Source of the DNA: Saprospiraceae bacterium
GTDB lineage: Bacteria; Bacteroidota; Bacteroidia; Chitinophagales; Saprospiraceae
Length of the DNA: 64,000 nt
Assembly (NCBI GenBank): GCA_016719855.1
Contig: JADJYH010000019.1
Span: forward strand, 1-64,000
Direction of reading: 5' to 3'
Shown here: positions 26,590 through 36,291 of the stretch, piece by piece
Position numbering within the stretch: position 1 is the first letter of the stretch
Layout of the letters: every line of letters starts with the position of its first letter
Program-made: the position numbers and the translations under genes
The notes under the pieces: model-generated
Told to the model about the DNA's origin: nothing
The model's database searches: none
The model's input: the letters and a program-made list of their open reading frames with translations, nothing else

Positions 26590-27204
26590 TCACTCCCGCA
26601 CCCTCCCCGTAAACACGCTCGCCTTCCCATTGAACGGATTGCCTGACGAGCGCCGGAACGTGACCACCTGCCCGACGTGCCAAAGCGCATCGGCGATGGG
26701 GCCGTTGAGCATGTTCCAGAAGGGGAATTCCGTCTTGTTTTCGCCATTTTGGAAGATGATGGTCATGTCCTCCAGCTTGCTGCCGGACTGTTTCAGCAGG
26801 TTGCTGGCGGTTTGCAGGTTTTCGAGTACCATGAGGCGTTTTACCTCGAAGGCCAAAGGCGAAGTCTCCTCGCCCGACCGGATGTTGGGCAGGCTCTTGA
26901 TGCCGTTCAATATCAGGTTGGACAGGCCGAGGATATGGTCAATCGTTTCCTCACTGCTGCGTGACTCCGGTGTGGGGCGAAAGGCGAGGTCTTCGGGACG
27001 CAGCCCCTCGGTAGCCCAGTAAAACCGGAAGCCAACCCCATCAATCGTGCGGGCGACCACGTTTTCGGGCGTGAAGGATTCGGGGTAGTCGGGTATTTCC
27101 CGGTAGGGCAATTCGGTTGGCATAACGGCAGTAGTTTCAGGTTGTGAAAACAGCGGGCTTTGGAGCGCCAGCAGCAGAAGCAACGGAAGTATTTTTTTCA
27201 GCAT
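26590..27204 (-). CDS. Exported DinB-like four-helix protein
   Basis: 204 residues from the ATG at 27204, chosen because the signal peptide (KKILPLLLLLALQSPLFSQ) starts there; the frame is open 34 codons further up but that part is unlike protein. The mature part has the DinB pattern: a first helix with RFYWATEGLRPEDLAFRP, SSEETIDHILGLSNLILNGI with a metal-ligand His, and ADALWHVGQVVTFRRSSGNP with another His. DinB/YfiT folds bind a metal through three His; the third is not clear here. Activity unknown. It lies upstream of the propeller gene on the same strand. Confidence 0.7.
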   Translation of the reverse strand: MLKKILPLLLLLALQSPLFSQPETTAVMPTELPYREIPDYPESFTPENVVARTIDGVGFRFYWATEGLRPEDLAFRPTPESRSSEETIDHILGLSNLILNGIKSLPNIRSGEETSPLAFEVKRLMVLENLQTASNLLKQSGSKLEDMTIIFQNGENKTEFPFWNMLNGPIADALWHVGQVVTFRRSSGNPFNGKASVFTGRVRE

Positions 27205-27385
27205 GTCAAATTGATTATTTGAAGGCGCAACTTTTAGGTTAAAAGTAAGGCCAGCAGAAACATCGTTCTTTTCCCGTCTGAAACGGGGTCTGGCAATTGA
27301 AAACACGATAATTCAAAAGGACAATGGTAAAGCATTCAGGCTGCCGTGCGGAGGTCACCCAAACAGGAAAGTTCGTTCCACCCCA

Positions 27386-28223
27386 TCAAAGGCACTCCTG
27401 ATTTATTCCCAAAACATACTTCTCCACGATGCCAATCTGCACCGCAGTCTCGGCCCCTTGAAGCCACCAATCATGTCGTCCGTCATGCTGCGGGCAGCTA
27501 GGTCGGTGAGCTTTTTCGCCACGGGCATGTACGACCAGTGCCATTTCTCCTCGTTGTAGCCGTTCGGGCGCTCTTCTCCTTTGCGGGAATAGGGCTGGCA
27601 AAAGCCATACTCGGCAGCGTATTTGAGCATCCAGTCGTACACCTTCTTGCCAGGCCCTGCTCGAAAGTGTAGTTGTCGAGGTCGTTGAGGTCAACGTCCG
27701 TGCCCCAGTGGTGGCGGCTGGAGCCGGGCATGGAGCTGTATTCCAGTATTTTGAGGGCACGGGTCTTCGGGTCGGGGTATTTTTTGGCGGCGTTCGAGCC
27801 GTTTTCGATGAGGCGGTTGCCCGTCCATTTGCCCTCCCAAATGGATTTTTGCTTGCTGAAGTTGCGGGTAGCAGAGACGATGGTCAGTGTCACGCCGTCG
27901 GCTTGGGCGGCTTCCCACATTTTTGCGAAGCTCTCGTAAGTGTCTTTCCGAAGGAAATAACCCTCCTCGTCAGCATATTTTTTATCCACCGAAACGAAGT
28001 CCGGGTGCTTCGCCGGGTCGAATCTGCCCATGATGTACTCAATGGAAAACTCAGGCGCTGGCTCGGGAGCAGGAGGCGGATTGGCAGCGACTGCAACAGC
28101 ATGTGCTGTATCAGGTGCAGGTGCCTCCGGCAAATGGGCGCTGACCTGCTCTGGTTGCGCCGTTCCTTGCTGGGTACAGGCGAATGGTATGGGGAGGAAA
28201 AGCAGGAAAATCAAGTATCGCAT
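27386..28223 (-). CDS. VanY-type D-alanyl-D-alanine carboxypeptidase lipoprotein, two frameshifts
   Basis: The lipobox is PFAC (Cys ~16), followed by a Pro/Ala-rich linker. The catalytic part has SATRNFSKQKSIWEGKW, SSRHHWGTDVDLNDL (Zn ligands His and Asp) and, after a shift at ~27660, EEKWHWSYMPVAKKLTDLAAR (catalytic Glu/His). A second shift at ~27465 leads to AVQIGIVEKYVLGINQECL. Both shifts are shortened homopolymers (CCC to CC, five G to four). The enzyme trims peptidoglycan stem peptides in the periplasm. About 278 residues in full. Confidence 0.82.
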
Positions 28224-28285
28224 GAATTTATGTTTTTTGATTAAAAGAGCGGGGGAACGTCAGTTGTTTCCAATTTAGATGCCTT

Positions 28286-29248
28286 TTACCCACGTTTAAC
28301 AACGAAGTAAAGATAAGCCAAATAACCCGCCACGAAAACGATGCCCTCCATGCGCTTGATAGTCATCCGCCTGCCAATAATCAGCGCCAGCAAAATCATA
28401 CAGCTCGAAGCGATGACCACCACGATGTCCACGTTGGAGGCCACGTCGAAGGGCATGGGCCGAATAACGGCGCTGATACCCAGTATCCAGAGCAGGTTGA
28501 AGATGTTGGACCCCACGGCGTTGCCCACGGCGATGTCAGTGTTCCGCTTCAGAGCGGCCATGATGGAGGTCACGAGTTCGGGCAGTGAGGTGCCGAGCGC
28601 CACGACCGTCAGGCCGATGAGCGTCTCGCTCATGCCGAAAAGCTTTGCAAGGTGTACGGCACCGTCCACCACCCATTTTCCGCCAAGAAAAAGACAAAGA
28701 ATGCCCACGGAAATGAGCAAAATACTCTTCCAGATTGGGGCAGGCGGGGCTTCATCCGCTTCTTTTTGTTTTTTACCCTCCTTGGCCACGACAAGTACGT
28801 AAGCCATGAACAGAAAGAAGAAAAACAGCATGATAATGCCATCCGATCGGCTGATGGTGAGCAACTTGCCTGGTGTTTCGTCCCCAATCCCGGCATTGGC
28901 CAGGAAGCCGACCAGCAATGCCGCCGCCAATGAAAACGGCACTTCCGACAGGATGGTGTTGCGGTGAACGGGAAGGTCGCACACGATGGCCGTGACACCA
29001 AGAATGAGCAGCACATTGGCGATATTGCTGCCCAGCACGTTGCCGATGGCCAGCTCCGAACTGCCGTTGGCACTGGCAATGAGGCTGACTATGAGTTCCG
29101 GCATGGACGTGCCCATGCTCACGATGGTTAGCCCGATTATCAAGTCCGAGACGCCAAAGCGGGAGGCCACCGATACTGCACCGTCCACCAGCCAGTCAGC
29201 ACCTTTGATGAGGAGGGCGAAGCCGAGCAGTAGTAAAAAATAGGTCAT
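28286..29248 (-). CDS. Calcium/sodium antiporter, CaCA family (YrbG-like)
   Basis: 320 residues with about ten membrane helices. The two alpha-repeats that form the ion site are clear: GTSMPELIVSLIASA...AIGNVLGSNIANVLLILG and GTSLPELVTSIMAAL...AVGNAVGSNIFNLLWILG, in inverted tandem. A short charged cytoplasmic loop (KEGKKQKEADE) lies between the halves. It exchanges Na+ or K+ for Ca2+ across the inner membrane. It sits in a minus-strand run between ftcD and the carboxypeptidase gene. Confidence 0.92.
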   Translation of the reverse strand: MTYFLLLLGFALLIKGADWLVDGAVSVASRFGVSDLIIGLTIVSMGTSMPELIVSLIASANGSSELAIGNVLGSNIANVLLILGVTAIVCDLPVHRNTILSEVPFSLAAALLVGFLANAGIGDETPGKLLTISRSDGIIMLFFFFLFMAYVLVVAKEGKKQKEADEAPPAPIWKSILLISVGILCLFLGGKWVVDGAVHLAKLFGMSETLIGLTVVALGTSLPELVTSIMAALKRNTDIAVGNAVGSNIFNLLWILGISAVIRPMPFDVASNVDIVVVIASSCMILLALIIGRRMTIKRMEGIVFVAGYLAYLYFVVKRG

Positions 29249-29275
29249 TGCTTTCTGAGTTTGAGCACAGATATA

Positions 29276-30961
29276 TTACATCTTCCCCTCCACCAGTTTC
29301 ACTATCTCCCGCTCCCACTCGTCCGCCCGCTTCGCAATCGCCTCCGCTTTTTGCGCAAAGTCGGCGGCCAATTCCTTGTCGGCAAGGCTGCTAGCATTGA
29401 TTTTCACGTTCATCCAAGCACCATGCACGGCGGCACGAGCGCAGAGCGCTCCCACGCCCGCATCGGACACGGAGTTTGGGTTGCCCGTTTTCACCATCTC
29501 CTCGGCCAACTCGAATATGGCGATGGCGGCCTGCATCGTTCGCAGCGGGGTCTCCGTGGCGTAGCGTGTGGCAGCTTGCACGGCGGCTTTTCGGGCGGCT
29601 TTTTCTTCAGGTGTATCCTTTGGCAAACGGAAAGCGGCCATGATTTGGTTGAAGGCATTGGTGTCCTCGTCTACGAGGCGGAGCAGCGTGTCCTTGAGCG
29701 CCTGGCCTTTTTCCGCCCAAGCGGAGAACTCCTCCAGACGGTCGTCCCAGCCTCGCTTGCCAGCGCTCAGGTTCGCCACCATCGTGCCGAGCGATGCGCC
29801 AAGTGCGCCGACGTAAGCAGAAATTGAGCCGCCGCCGGGGGCTGGGCTGTCCTTGGCGGTCTCGTTGGCGAAAGCCCGCAAGCTCATGTGTACGAGCGGA
29901 GCAGATTTCTCGTCCGCCAGTTGGTATTCGATGATTTTTTTCTTGGGGTCAAACGGCGCCAGTTCGTCCAGTCCCAGCGACTTCACGGCGATGTGGATAA
30001 GCTCCTCCTCCGATACCCCTGTGCTCCATTTTTGTTTTTGCAAAAAATAGCGGCCCGCTTCAGTCATCACCTTCAGCGGCACGAGGCCCACGAGTTCCGA
30101 GCCAGTGACCCGCATCCCACGGTGGTCGGCGCTCTTGCAGCACTCCTCGAAGGCCACGTGCAGCGGCGTCACTTCGATGTTCGTCAGGTTCATGCTCACT
30201 TGCGCTACGCCGTACTCTGGGATGTACCAGCCGATGCCCTTCACCGCCTTACAAGTGCCCGGCTCCCTCACTGGCTCACCGCTCGCATCTCTCACTATCT
30301 CACCTTCTATCGGGTCACCCTTGCGCAGCACCCGCCCCTGCTCCCGCACGTCGAAGGCCACCGAGTTGGCCCGGCGCTCGGAGGTGGTATTCAGGTTCAC
30401 GTTGTAGGCCACGAGGAAGTCCCGTGCACCGATGACGGTTGCGCCCGCCCGTGGGTTGAAAGTTGCGGGGCCGTAGTCGGGCTTCCATTCCGGTTTTTTC
30501 AACTTCTCCGGCAATGCCTCGTACTCCCCCGCCCGGATGGTGGCGAGGTTGCGGCGCTCCGGCGTCGTGGCAGCGGCCTCGTACATATAAAAAGGGATGC
30601 CGAGTTCGCTGCCCGCTTTTTCGGCGAGTTGGTGCGCCCACTTGGCCGTTTCCTCCATCGTGATGTTGGCGATGGGGATGAGCGGGCAGACGTCGGTGGC
30701 GCCCATGCGGGGGTGCTCGCCCTTGTGCTTGCTCATGTCTATGACCTCCGCTGCTTTTTTGATGGCCAAATAAGCAGCCTGAACCACGGGTTCCGGTGCG
30801 CCCACGAAGGTGACGACCGTGCGGTTGGTGGCCTTGCCGGGGTCAACGTCCAGCAGCCGGACGCCCTCGACGCTTTCGATGGCGTCAGTGATTTGCTTGA
30901 GGACAGCAGGATCGCGTCCCTCGGAGAAGTTGGGGACGCATTCGATGAGTTGGGTATTCAC
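29276..30961 (-). CDS. ftcD: Bifunctional glutamate formiminotransferase/formimino-THF cyclodeaminase
   Basis: 561 residues. The N-terminal part (1-~330) is the transferase: IECVPNFSEGRDPAV, KHKGEHPRMGATDVCPL and ATFNPRAGATVIGARDFL. The C-terminal part (~360-561) is the cyclodeaminase: DSPAPGGGSISAYVGALGASL and the helix pair ending FAQKAEAIAKRADEWE. The fusion matches the animal-type enzyme. It moves the formimino group of formiminoglutamate from histidine breakdown to tetrahydrofolate and releases ammonia. The start is GTG at 30961; no other hut gene is visible nearby. Confidence 0.93.
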   Translation of the reverse strand: MNTQLIECVPNFSEGRDPAVLKQITDAIESVEGVRLLDVDPGKATNRTVVTFVGAPEPVVQAAYLAIKKAAEVIDMSKHKGEHPRMGATDVCPLIPIANITMEETAKWAHQLAEKAGSELGIPFYMYEAAATTPERRNLATIRAGEYEALPEKLKKPEWKPDYGPATFNPRAGATVIGARDFLVAYNVNLNTTSERRANSVAFDVREQGRVLRKGDPIEGEIVRDASGEPVREPGTCKAVKGIGWYIPEYGVAQVSMNLTNIEVTPLHVAFEECCKSADHRGMRVTGSELVGLVPLKVMTEAGRYFLQKQKWSTGVSEEELIHIAVKSLGLDELAPFDPKKKIIEYQLADEKSAPLVHMSLRAFANETAKDSPAPGGGSISAYVGALGASLGTMVANLSAGKRGWDDRLEEFSAWAEKGQALKDTLLRLVDEDTNAFNQIMAAFRLPKDTPEEKAARKAAVQAATRYATETPLRTMQAAIAIFELAEEMVKTGNPNSVSDAGVGALCARAAVHGAWMNVKINASSLADKELAADFAQKAEAIAKRADEWEREIVKLVEGKM

Positions 30962-30991
30962 GATTGTTGTAATTGTTTGATTGTTAAATGG

Positions 30992-31555
30992 TTAGGTTGC
31001 CTTAGGCAATGACAAAGCTGTGAGTTTATCGAGGAAATATTTGGCGCTGGGGCAGTTGGGGTGGGCGGCGGCGGCTTCGAGTGAGAAGCCTGAATCATGG
31101 ATTTGTGCAAGTTGGCCTTTATCGCTCACACCTCTACCCAGCGCTCGAGTTTTTCCGCTTTGATGATTCGAAGGGTTTGTCAATTATTTCAGGGTTTGCA
31201 CTGAAAGATTTTCCTTTAAAAAAGTTGAAATTGCGGCAGTATCGGCCAAAAGCCAAGCCTCAATGCTTTGGACAGCAATGATGACAATATTAACACCACC
31301 GGGTTAATTCGGGCTTTAACGGAGGAAATGCAGGTGCGTCTTCCTGGTCCGTCAAAATGAGGATTTATCTGCGCCCCGGCCATTTTTAGAATTGCACTTG
31401 GTCTTCTATGTCTTTGCGCAAAGGTTGCCGCCGCCAGTGGCATCAATGATTTTTCAACGAAAGCCAATCTCAATTTGAGCAAGCGAGCGGAACATACTGG
31501 ATTTGAGGATGGTCTTTTCACTCGCCCCCTCCACGATAATGCCCAATTTTACCAT
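30992..31555 (-). pseudogene. TOPRIM-domain protein, multiply frameshifted
   Basis: An ATG at 31555 overlaps the end of the ATPase gene by seven bases and encodes VKLGIIVEGASEKTILKS, the first TOPRIM strand with its Glu. Further pieces lie in all three frames: KIIDATGGGNL, RKDIEDQVQF, ILILTDQEDAPAF (the acidic TOPRIM strand), VNIVIIAVQSIEAWLLADT, and the end HPNCPSAKYFLDKLTALSL. The order matches small TOPRIM nucleases paired with AAA ATPases. At least four shifts and one in-frame TGA (31471 region) interrupt it. Either it is decayed or this stretch is poorly read. Confidence 0.6.
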
Positions 31556-32565
31556 GGCAACCCACCTCCAAGGGAATTAGTCAACCATGCTTCGTCCAAT
31601 TTCATGGTTTTGAATTTGAGGTTCGGGTCGAGTTGTTTTGCCTTGGTGATTCCTTCTATTTTATCAATCAGTATCAGTTCTTTTGGCTGCAATTCATTTA
31701 CGATGGTAGGCGAGTGTGTATTGAGCCAGATGTAGTGGCCTTTTTCTTCGCAAACTGTTCTGAAAAAATTAACAAGAGTCCGCACCACGTAGGGATTCAG
31801 CCCATTCTCTGGCTCCTCGATGCAAAGGAACTGCGGTTCGTCGCTTTGGTAAACGGCGGTGAGGAGGGCTAGGATGTTGTAGGTGCCGTCGGAGATGAGG
31901 TTTTTGCCGATGGGGTCGGGGAGATTTTTTTCAAAAATGCTTAAAAAATAATCACCACTAAGGTCGCTTTTGGCGACTTCCACTTTTTCGAGGCCGGGGA
32001 TGAGCAACTCCATCCATTCGGTGATTTCGTCCCGCTTTGTTTCGTCTTGGAGGATGCGGTGGAGGACGGGTTCGAGGTTGCGGCGTCAATGCGGAGTTTT
32101 CACCCCAGTTTTAATTTTTACAGTATTGATTCCTTGAAATGAAAATTTCCTCGAGCAAATTTACTAAAAAATCCTCCTTGTCACCAATATGTTCTTTTGT
32201 AATCGTGACCTGAACGGGCATTATTTTGCCACGGTCTGGAATTAACTTTCTGTTTTAAGACTTAATGTCGGTCCAAAGGTATTCCGCAAGGCTTATGACC
32301 AATTCAACATCAAAACCAGATGCGTAATCTTAAAATTGATAGCCATACCTGTATTTGATAATAAAATACATGTTTATCATCGTACCCCCAAAAGTATCGA
32401 CCTGATAGCAAAATCATTTGCCACACTCAAAAACTCCAACGCCTCAAACACATTCGACTTCCCCGCCGCATTCGGCCCGACGAAGACCGAGAACGGGTTC
32501 GGCTCCACCAATTCAAAATTGACGAGCGACTTGTAGTTATTGATGTAAAGGCGTTTGATTTTCAT
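31549..32565 (-). pseudogene. AAA/ABC-type ATPase of OLD or AAA15 kind, frameshifted centre
   Basis: The N-terminus (ATG at 32565) reads KRLYINNYKSLVNFELVEPN and Walker A VGPNAAGKSNVFEALEFL. The C-terminal half is intact: the signature DGTYNILALLTAV, Walker B FLCIEEPENGLNP and the His-loop LNTHSPTIVNELQ. Between ~32090 and ~32390 the frame is broken several times; only pieces such as FWGYDDKHVFYYQIQ can be read. ABC-type ATPases of this build load DNA nucleases of the TOPRIM class, and a TOPRIM gene follows with a seven-base overlap. Likely a disabled defence pair. Confidence 0.65.
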
Positions 32566-32726
32566 GCCCGCAAAGGTAAGCTGATTTGTTTGCTTTCAGA
32601 AATCATGGGAAATCGCCCCTTTTGCAAACTTTTTTCACGAGAATCAAAGTTTGTTGGGGTTGAATTGATTTCTGGCATGGTTTTTTGTTTTTAAATCTTC
32701 GCAGTAAAAAAACAAAAACACTAACT

Positions 32727-32954
32727 ATGCAACGAGCAAACACTATTGCCAAAAATTCCTCCGTCCATCCTTACGATATTTCCCCTGAATTTGTAGAATG
32801 GCTTACTAACGAAAAGGCAGAGGCCATCCGCCACCAACGTCGCATCTTCAAAGCAACCGTGATGATTGCTTTCGCCATCATTTTATTTCTGCTAAAAGAA
32901 CAATCGGAATGGGTTGCTGGCCTGCTCGACCTGAACGCTTATGCCGCTGGGTAA
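32727..32954 (+). CDS. Small single-span membrane protein
   Basis: 75 residues from the ATG at 32727 (the frame is open 14 codons further up). A hydrophilic N-terminus with HPYDISPEFVEWLTNEKAEAIRHQRRIF is followed by one membrane helix (VMIAFAIILFLL) and a short tail. No family recognised. Two hairpins follow its stop, so it is probably a real transcribed gene. Confidence 0.45.
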   Translation: MQRANTIAKNSSVHPYDISPEFVEWLTNEKAEAIRHQRRIFKATVMIAFAIILFLLKEQSEWVAGLLDLNAYAAG

Positions 32955-32999
32955 TCAACTTGATTTTTATTCCATCAAAACTAGGATTATAAATTGCAT

Positions 33000-33025
33000 G
33001 GCCCCTTTTCTTGCGGAGGGGCCAA
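33000..33025 (+). terminator. Hairpin after the small membrane protein gene
   Basis: Arms GGCCCCT (33000-33006, one end base included) and AGGGGCC (33017-33023) around a 10-base loop; followed by a short A-run and not T, so it may act better on the minus strand. Confidence 0.4.
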
Positions 33026-33055
33026 AAACACTTGGTAACAAATTTTCAATTGCGG

Positions 33056-33090
33056 AACCTGTCAGGACAACCCTGACAGGTTTTTTTATT
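33056..33090 (+). terminator. Intrinsic terminator
   Basis: Perfect 11-base arms AACCTGTCAGG (33056-33066) and its complement (33072-33082) lead into seven T. It isolates korAB from the small upstream gene. Confidence 0.85.
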
Positions 33091-33193
33091 TTTGACAATG
33101 AGTAAAATCACGCAACATTTACATTGCCCTTAATTAATTTTACGCCCCATTTGCGTTCGGGCAATTTTTGGTTGGTCGAAAGCACTAAATGAC

Positions 33194-35041
33194 ATGGTTT
33201 TTATGGTCAAACAAATGCAAGAAAAACAGGCTGTCATTATCAAATTCGCTGGTGACTCTGGCGATGGAATGCAGCTCACGGGCGGACTTTTTACCGACGA
33301 TACTGCCATCTCGGGCAGCGACCTCGCCACATTTCCCGACTTTCCCGCCGAGATACGTGCCCCTATCGGGACATTAGCTGGCGTGTCTGGTTTTCAACTG
33401 CACTTTGGTAGCCAGCGGATTTTCACCCCCGGCGACCGCTTTGACGTGCTGGTGGCCATGAATGCCGCTGCCCTGAAAGTAAACATCAAGATGGTGCGAA
33501 AGGGCGGTACCGTCATCATCAACGAAGATGGTTTTGACTCGAAAAACCTGCGCCTTGCCAAATACGACGATGGTCATAACCCGCTGGAAGACAACACTTT
33601 GGAGGGTTTCGAGGTCATAAGAATCCCGGTAACGAAGATGACCCGTGAGTCCATCAGCGAGTCCACACTTGGCACGAAGGAAAAAGACCGATGCAAGAAT
33701 ATGTACGTGCTGGGGTTCCTGCTTTGGCGCTACAACCGCTCGATGGATACGACCATGAAGTTCCTGAACGCCAAGTTCAAGAGCAAGCCGGAAATCCTCG
33801 ACGCCAACCACAAGGCCCTGGTCGCTGGCTACAACCTAGGCGACACGATGGAGGAGTTCAACGACCGCTACACCGTGCAACCAGCCCAACTTGCCCCCGG
33901 CAAGTACCGCAGCATCATGGGCAACGACGCCATCGTGCTGGGTCTCATCACGGCCTCCAAAAAGCTGGGACTGTCGTTGTTTTACGGCTCGTACCCCATC
34001 ACGCCAGCGTCCAGCATCTTGCATTCCCTTTCGAAATACAAGAACTACGGCGTGCGAACCTTTCAGGCCGAGGACGAAATAGCGGCCATTGCCTCTGCCA
34101 TAGGGGCCAGCTACGGCGGCAACCTCGGCATCACAGGCACCTCCGGCCCAGGTCTTGCACTCAAGGGAGAGGCGATGGGACTGGCCGTCATGCTCGAACT
34201 TCCGTTGGTCATCATTGACGTGCAGCGGGGCGGCCCTTCCACGGGTTTGCCCACCAAAACGGAGCAAAGCGACCTGCTGCAAGCGCTGTACGGCCGCAAC
34301 GGCGAGTGCCCCCTACCAGTCGTGTCGTGCAGCAAGCCTTCCGACTGCTTCGAGGCGGCGATGGAGGCATGCCGAATCGCCGTGCAGCACATGACGCCTG
34401 TCGTGTTGCTCAGTGACGGCTACATCGCCAACGGTGCCGAGCCGTGGCGCTACCCGAAATCGTCGGATTTGCCAGAGATGAAGGTCAGTTTTGCGAAGCA
34501 AAAAGAAGACGGCAGCCAGTTTATGCCCTACCAGCGTGACGAAAAACTGGCTCGTGAATGGGCGATTCCCGGCACCCCCGGCCTGGTCCACCGTGTTGGC
34601 GGCATCGAAAAGGAGGACGTGACGGGCAACATCAGCTACGACCCCGCCAACCACGAGCACATGGTGAAGACCCGTGAGCGAAAGGTGGAAATGATAGCCG
34701 ATTACATCCCGGAGCAAAAAATCGAGTCGGGCCACGAAAGCGGTAGCCTGTTGCTGCTAGGTTGGGGCTCTACCTTCGGCGTCTGTGAATCGGTGACACA
34801 TAGCTTGGTGGAGCTTGGCTACTCGGTAGGCCATGCGCACCTGCGCTACCTCCGCCCGTTCCCCCGCAACCTTGAGGATTTGATGAAACGATATGACAAG
34901 GTGGTGATACCGGAAATCAACAATGGGCAACTGGTGAAGGTCATTCGTGACAAGTACCTGCTGCCAGCCGTGGCGTTCAACAAGATACAGGGCACACCGA
35001 TTGCGCATGAGGAGTTGTTCGATTTTGCCCTCGAACTTTAA
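33194..35041 (+). CDS. korA: 2-oxoacid:ferredoxin oxidoreductase, fused gamma-alpha subunit
   Basis: 615 residues. The N-terminal gamma domain (~10-190) has FAGDSGDGMQLTGGLF. The alpha part has LFYGSYPITPASSILHSLS, TFQAEDEIAAIASAIGASYGG, TSGPGLALKGEAMGLA and IIDVQRGGPSTGLPTKTEQSD. The last domain (GSLLLLGWGSTFG to FPRNLEDLMKRYDKVVIPEIN) is the C-terminal part of the family. With KorB it oxidatively decarboxylates 2-oxoglutarate, or another 2-oxoacid, to the CoA ester while reducing ferredoxin. The start could also be Met 4 or Met 8. It is followed by korB 95 bases later. Confidence 0.9.
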   Translation: MVFMVKQMQEKQAVIIKFAGDSGDGMQLTGGLFTDDTAISGSDLATFPDFPAEIRAPIGTLAGVSGFQLHFGSQRIFTPGDRFDVLVAMNAAALKVNIKMVRKGGTVIINEDGFDSKNLRLAKYDDGHNPLEDNTLEGFEVIRIPVTKMTRESISESTLGTKEKDRCKNMYVLGFLLWRYNRSMDTTMKFLNAKFKSKPEILDANHKALVAGYNLGDTMEEFNDRYTVQPAQLAPGKYRSIMGNDAIVLGLITASKKLGLSLFYGSYPITPASSILHSLSKYKNYGVRTFQAEDEIAAIASAIGASYGGNLGITGTSGPGLALKGEAMGLAVMLELPLVIIDVQRGGPSTGLPTKTEQSDLLQALYGRNGECPLPVVSCSKPSDCFEAAMEACRIAVQHMTPVVLLSDGYIANGAEPWRYPKSSDLPEMKVSFAKQKEDGSQFMPYQRDEKLAREWAIPGTPGLVHRVGGIEKEDVTGNISYDPANHEHMVKTRERKVEMIADYIPEQKIESGHESGSLLLLGWGSTFGVCESVTHSLVELGYSVGHAHLRYLRPFPRNLEDLMKRYDKVVIPEINNGQLVKVIRDKYLLPAVAFNKIQGTPIAHEELFDFALEL

Positions 35042-35136
35042 AAGTTGATACTTGGTTTTGGCGAGCGAGCTGAAAGCGGATTCTTTTATGGTAGCGACCT
35101 CATAAGCCCTTCAAAAAGAAATAAAACAACGATAAA

Positions 35137-36186
35137 ATGGCCATAGAATCAAACCCAAACGGGGTTCCATACACACTGAAAGCCAAGGACTTCGCCACCG
35201 ACCAAGACGTGCGCTGGTGTCCCGGCTGCGGCGATTATTCTATCTTGAAACAGGTGCAAACCGTGATGGCCGACCTCGGCAAACAGCCGCACGAGACGGT
35301 TTTCGTGTCGGGTATCGGCTGCTCGTCCCGCTTCCCGTACTACATGGAAACCTACGGGATGCACAGCATCCACGGGCGTGCCCCGGCGTTTGCGTCGGGC
35401 TTGAAGATTGCCAACCCGAACCTCAGCGTCTGGGTCATCACGGGCGACGGCGATGGGCTTTCCATTGGTGGGAACCACTTCATACACCTTCTTCGTCGCA
35501 ATTTCGACTTGAACCTGCTGCTGTTCAACAACCAGATTTATGGCCTCACGAAAGGGCAATATTCGCCGACGTCGGAGGAGAGCAAGCGGACGCCTTCCAC
35601 GCCCTACGGCTCGATTGACCACCCAGTGAACCCCATTGCGCTGGCCCTCGGTGCCGATGCCACATTTGTCGCCCGCTCGATGGACCGTGACCCGAAGCAC
35701 CTGAAGGACATGCTCGCTCGTGCCGATGCACACCGGGGCACTTCCTTCCTCGAAATCTACCAGAACTGCAACATTTTCAACGATGGCGCTTTCGAGGTCT
35801 TCACGGAGAAGGACTCAAAACCCGACACGACGCTGCTGCTCGAACAGGGGCAGCCATTGGTATTTGGCAAAGAGAGCGAGAAGGGCGTCCGGCTGGACGG
35901 CTTCACGCCACAGGTGGTTGACCTGAGCACGGACGGTTTTACGAAAGACGACCTTTGGGTACATGACGATACAGACCACGTGAAGGCCAACATCCTCGCC
36001 CGTTTCTTTGACAACCCTTCGGTGAACCCGAATGCGATGCCTCGGCCTTTCGGCGTTTTTTACCAGACCAAGCGGCCTTGCTACGAAGAGCAGTTGCACC
36101 AACAGGTGAACGCCACGATTGGCAGCTTGGGCGAGGGGGATTTGGATAGGTTGCTGGCGGGGGGAAGTACGTGGGAAATTAAGTAA
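35137..36186 (+). CDS. korB: 2-oxoacid:ferredoxin oxidoreductase, beta subunit
   Basis: 349 residues. It has CPGCGDY near residue 27 and the TPP/Mg motif GDGDGLSIGGNHFIH...NLLLFNNQIYGLTKGQ. The GIGCSSRFPYYMETYGMHSIHGRA segment is typical of KorB. The two-subunit KorAB form, with no ferredoxin-like delta subunit, is common in aerobic Bacteroidota, where it can replace or supplement the 2-oxoglutarate dehydrogenase. The C-terminal segment (RPFGVFYQTKRPCYEEQLHQQ) matches relatives. Confidence 0.92.
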   Translation: MAIESNPNGVPYTLKAKDFATDQDVRWCPGCGDYSILKQVQTVMADLGKQPHETVFVSGIGCSSRFPYYMETYGMHSIHGRAPAFASGLKIANPNLSVWVITGDGDGLSIGGNHFIHLLRRNFDLNLLLFNNQIYGLTKGQYSPTSEESKRTPSTPYGSIDHPVNPIALALGADATFVARSMDRDPKHLKDMLARADAHRGTSFLEIYQNCNIFNDGAFEVFTEKDSKPDTTLLLEQGQPLVFGKESEKGVRLDGFTPQVVDLSTDGFTKDDLWVHDDTDHVKANILARFFDNPSVNPNAMPRPFGVFYQTKRPCYEEQLHQQVNATIGSLGEGDLDRLLAGGSTWEIK

Positions 36187-36250
36187 ACAAGGAAGAACTG
36201 CATCGTCCAGAAAAACCAGAACTTACCCGTACCATCCACATCGTTCTTTT

Positions 36251-36258
36251 TACCTTTG
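36251..36258 (+). promoter_or_regulatory. -7 promoter box TACCTTTG of trpS
   Basis: TAnnTTTG match 33 bases before the trpS ATG at 36292. The -33 region is weak. Confidence 0.45.
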
Positions 36259-36291
36259 CGCCCTTTCAGCCAATAATTCACTGAAACGAAT

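Noticed and set aside
29276..30961. Histidine-utilisation operon around ftcD
   Set aside because: No hutH, hutU or hutI gene is visible on either side; the arginase-fold gene at 15064 is distant and lacks the catalytic motifs.
30963..31005. ATTGTT-rich words upstream of ftcD as another repeat arm
   Set aside because: The copies are too few and irregular, and no reverse-complement arm is near; it may be simple AT-rich leader sequence.
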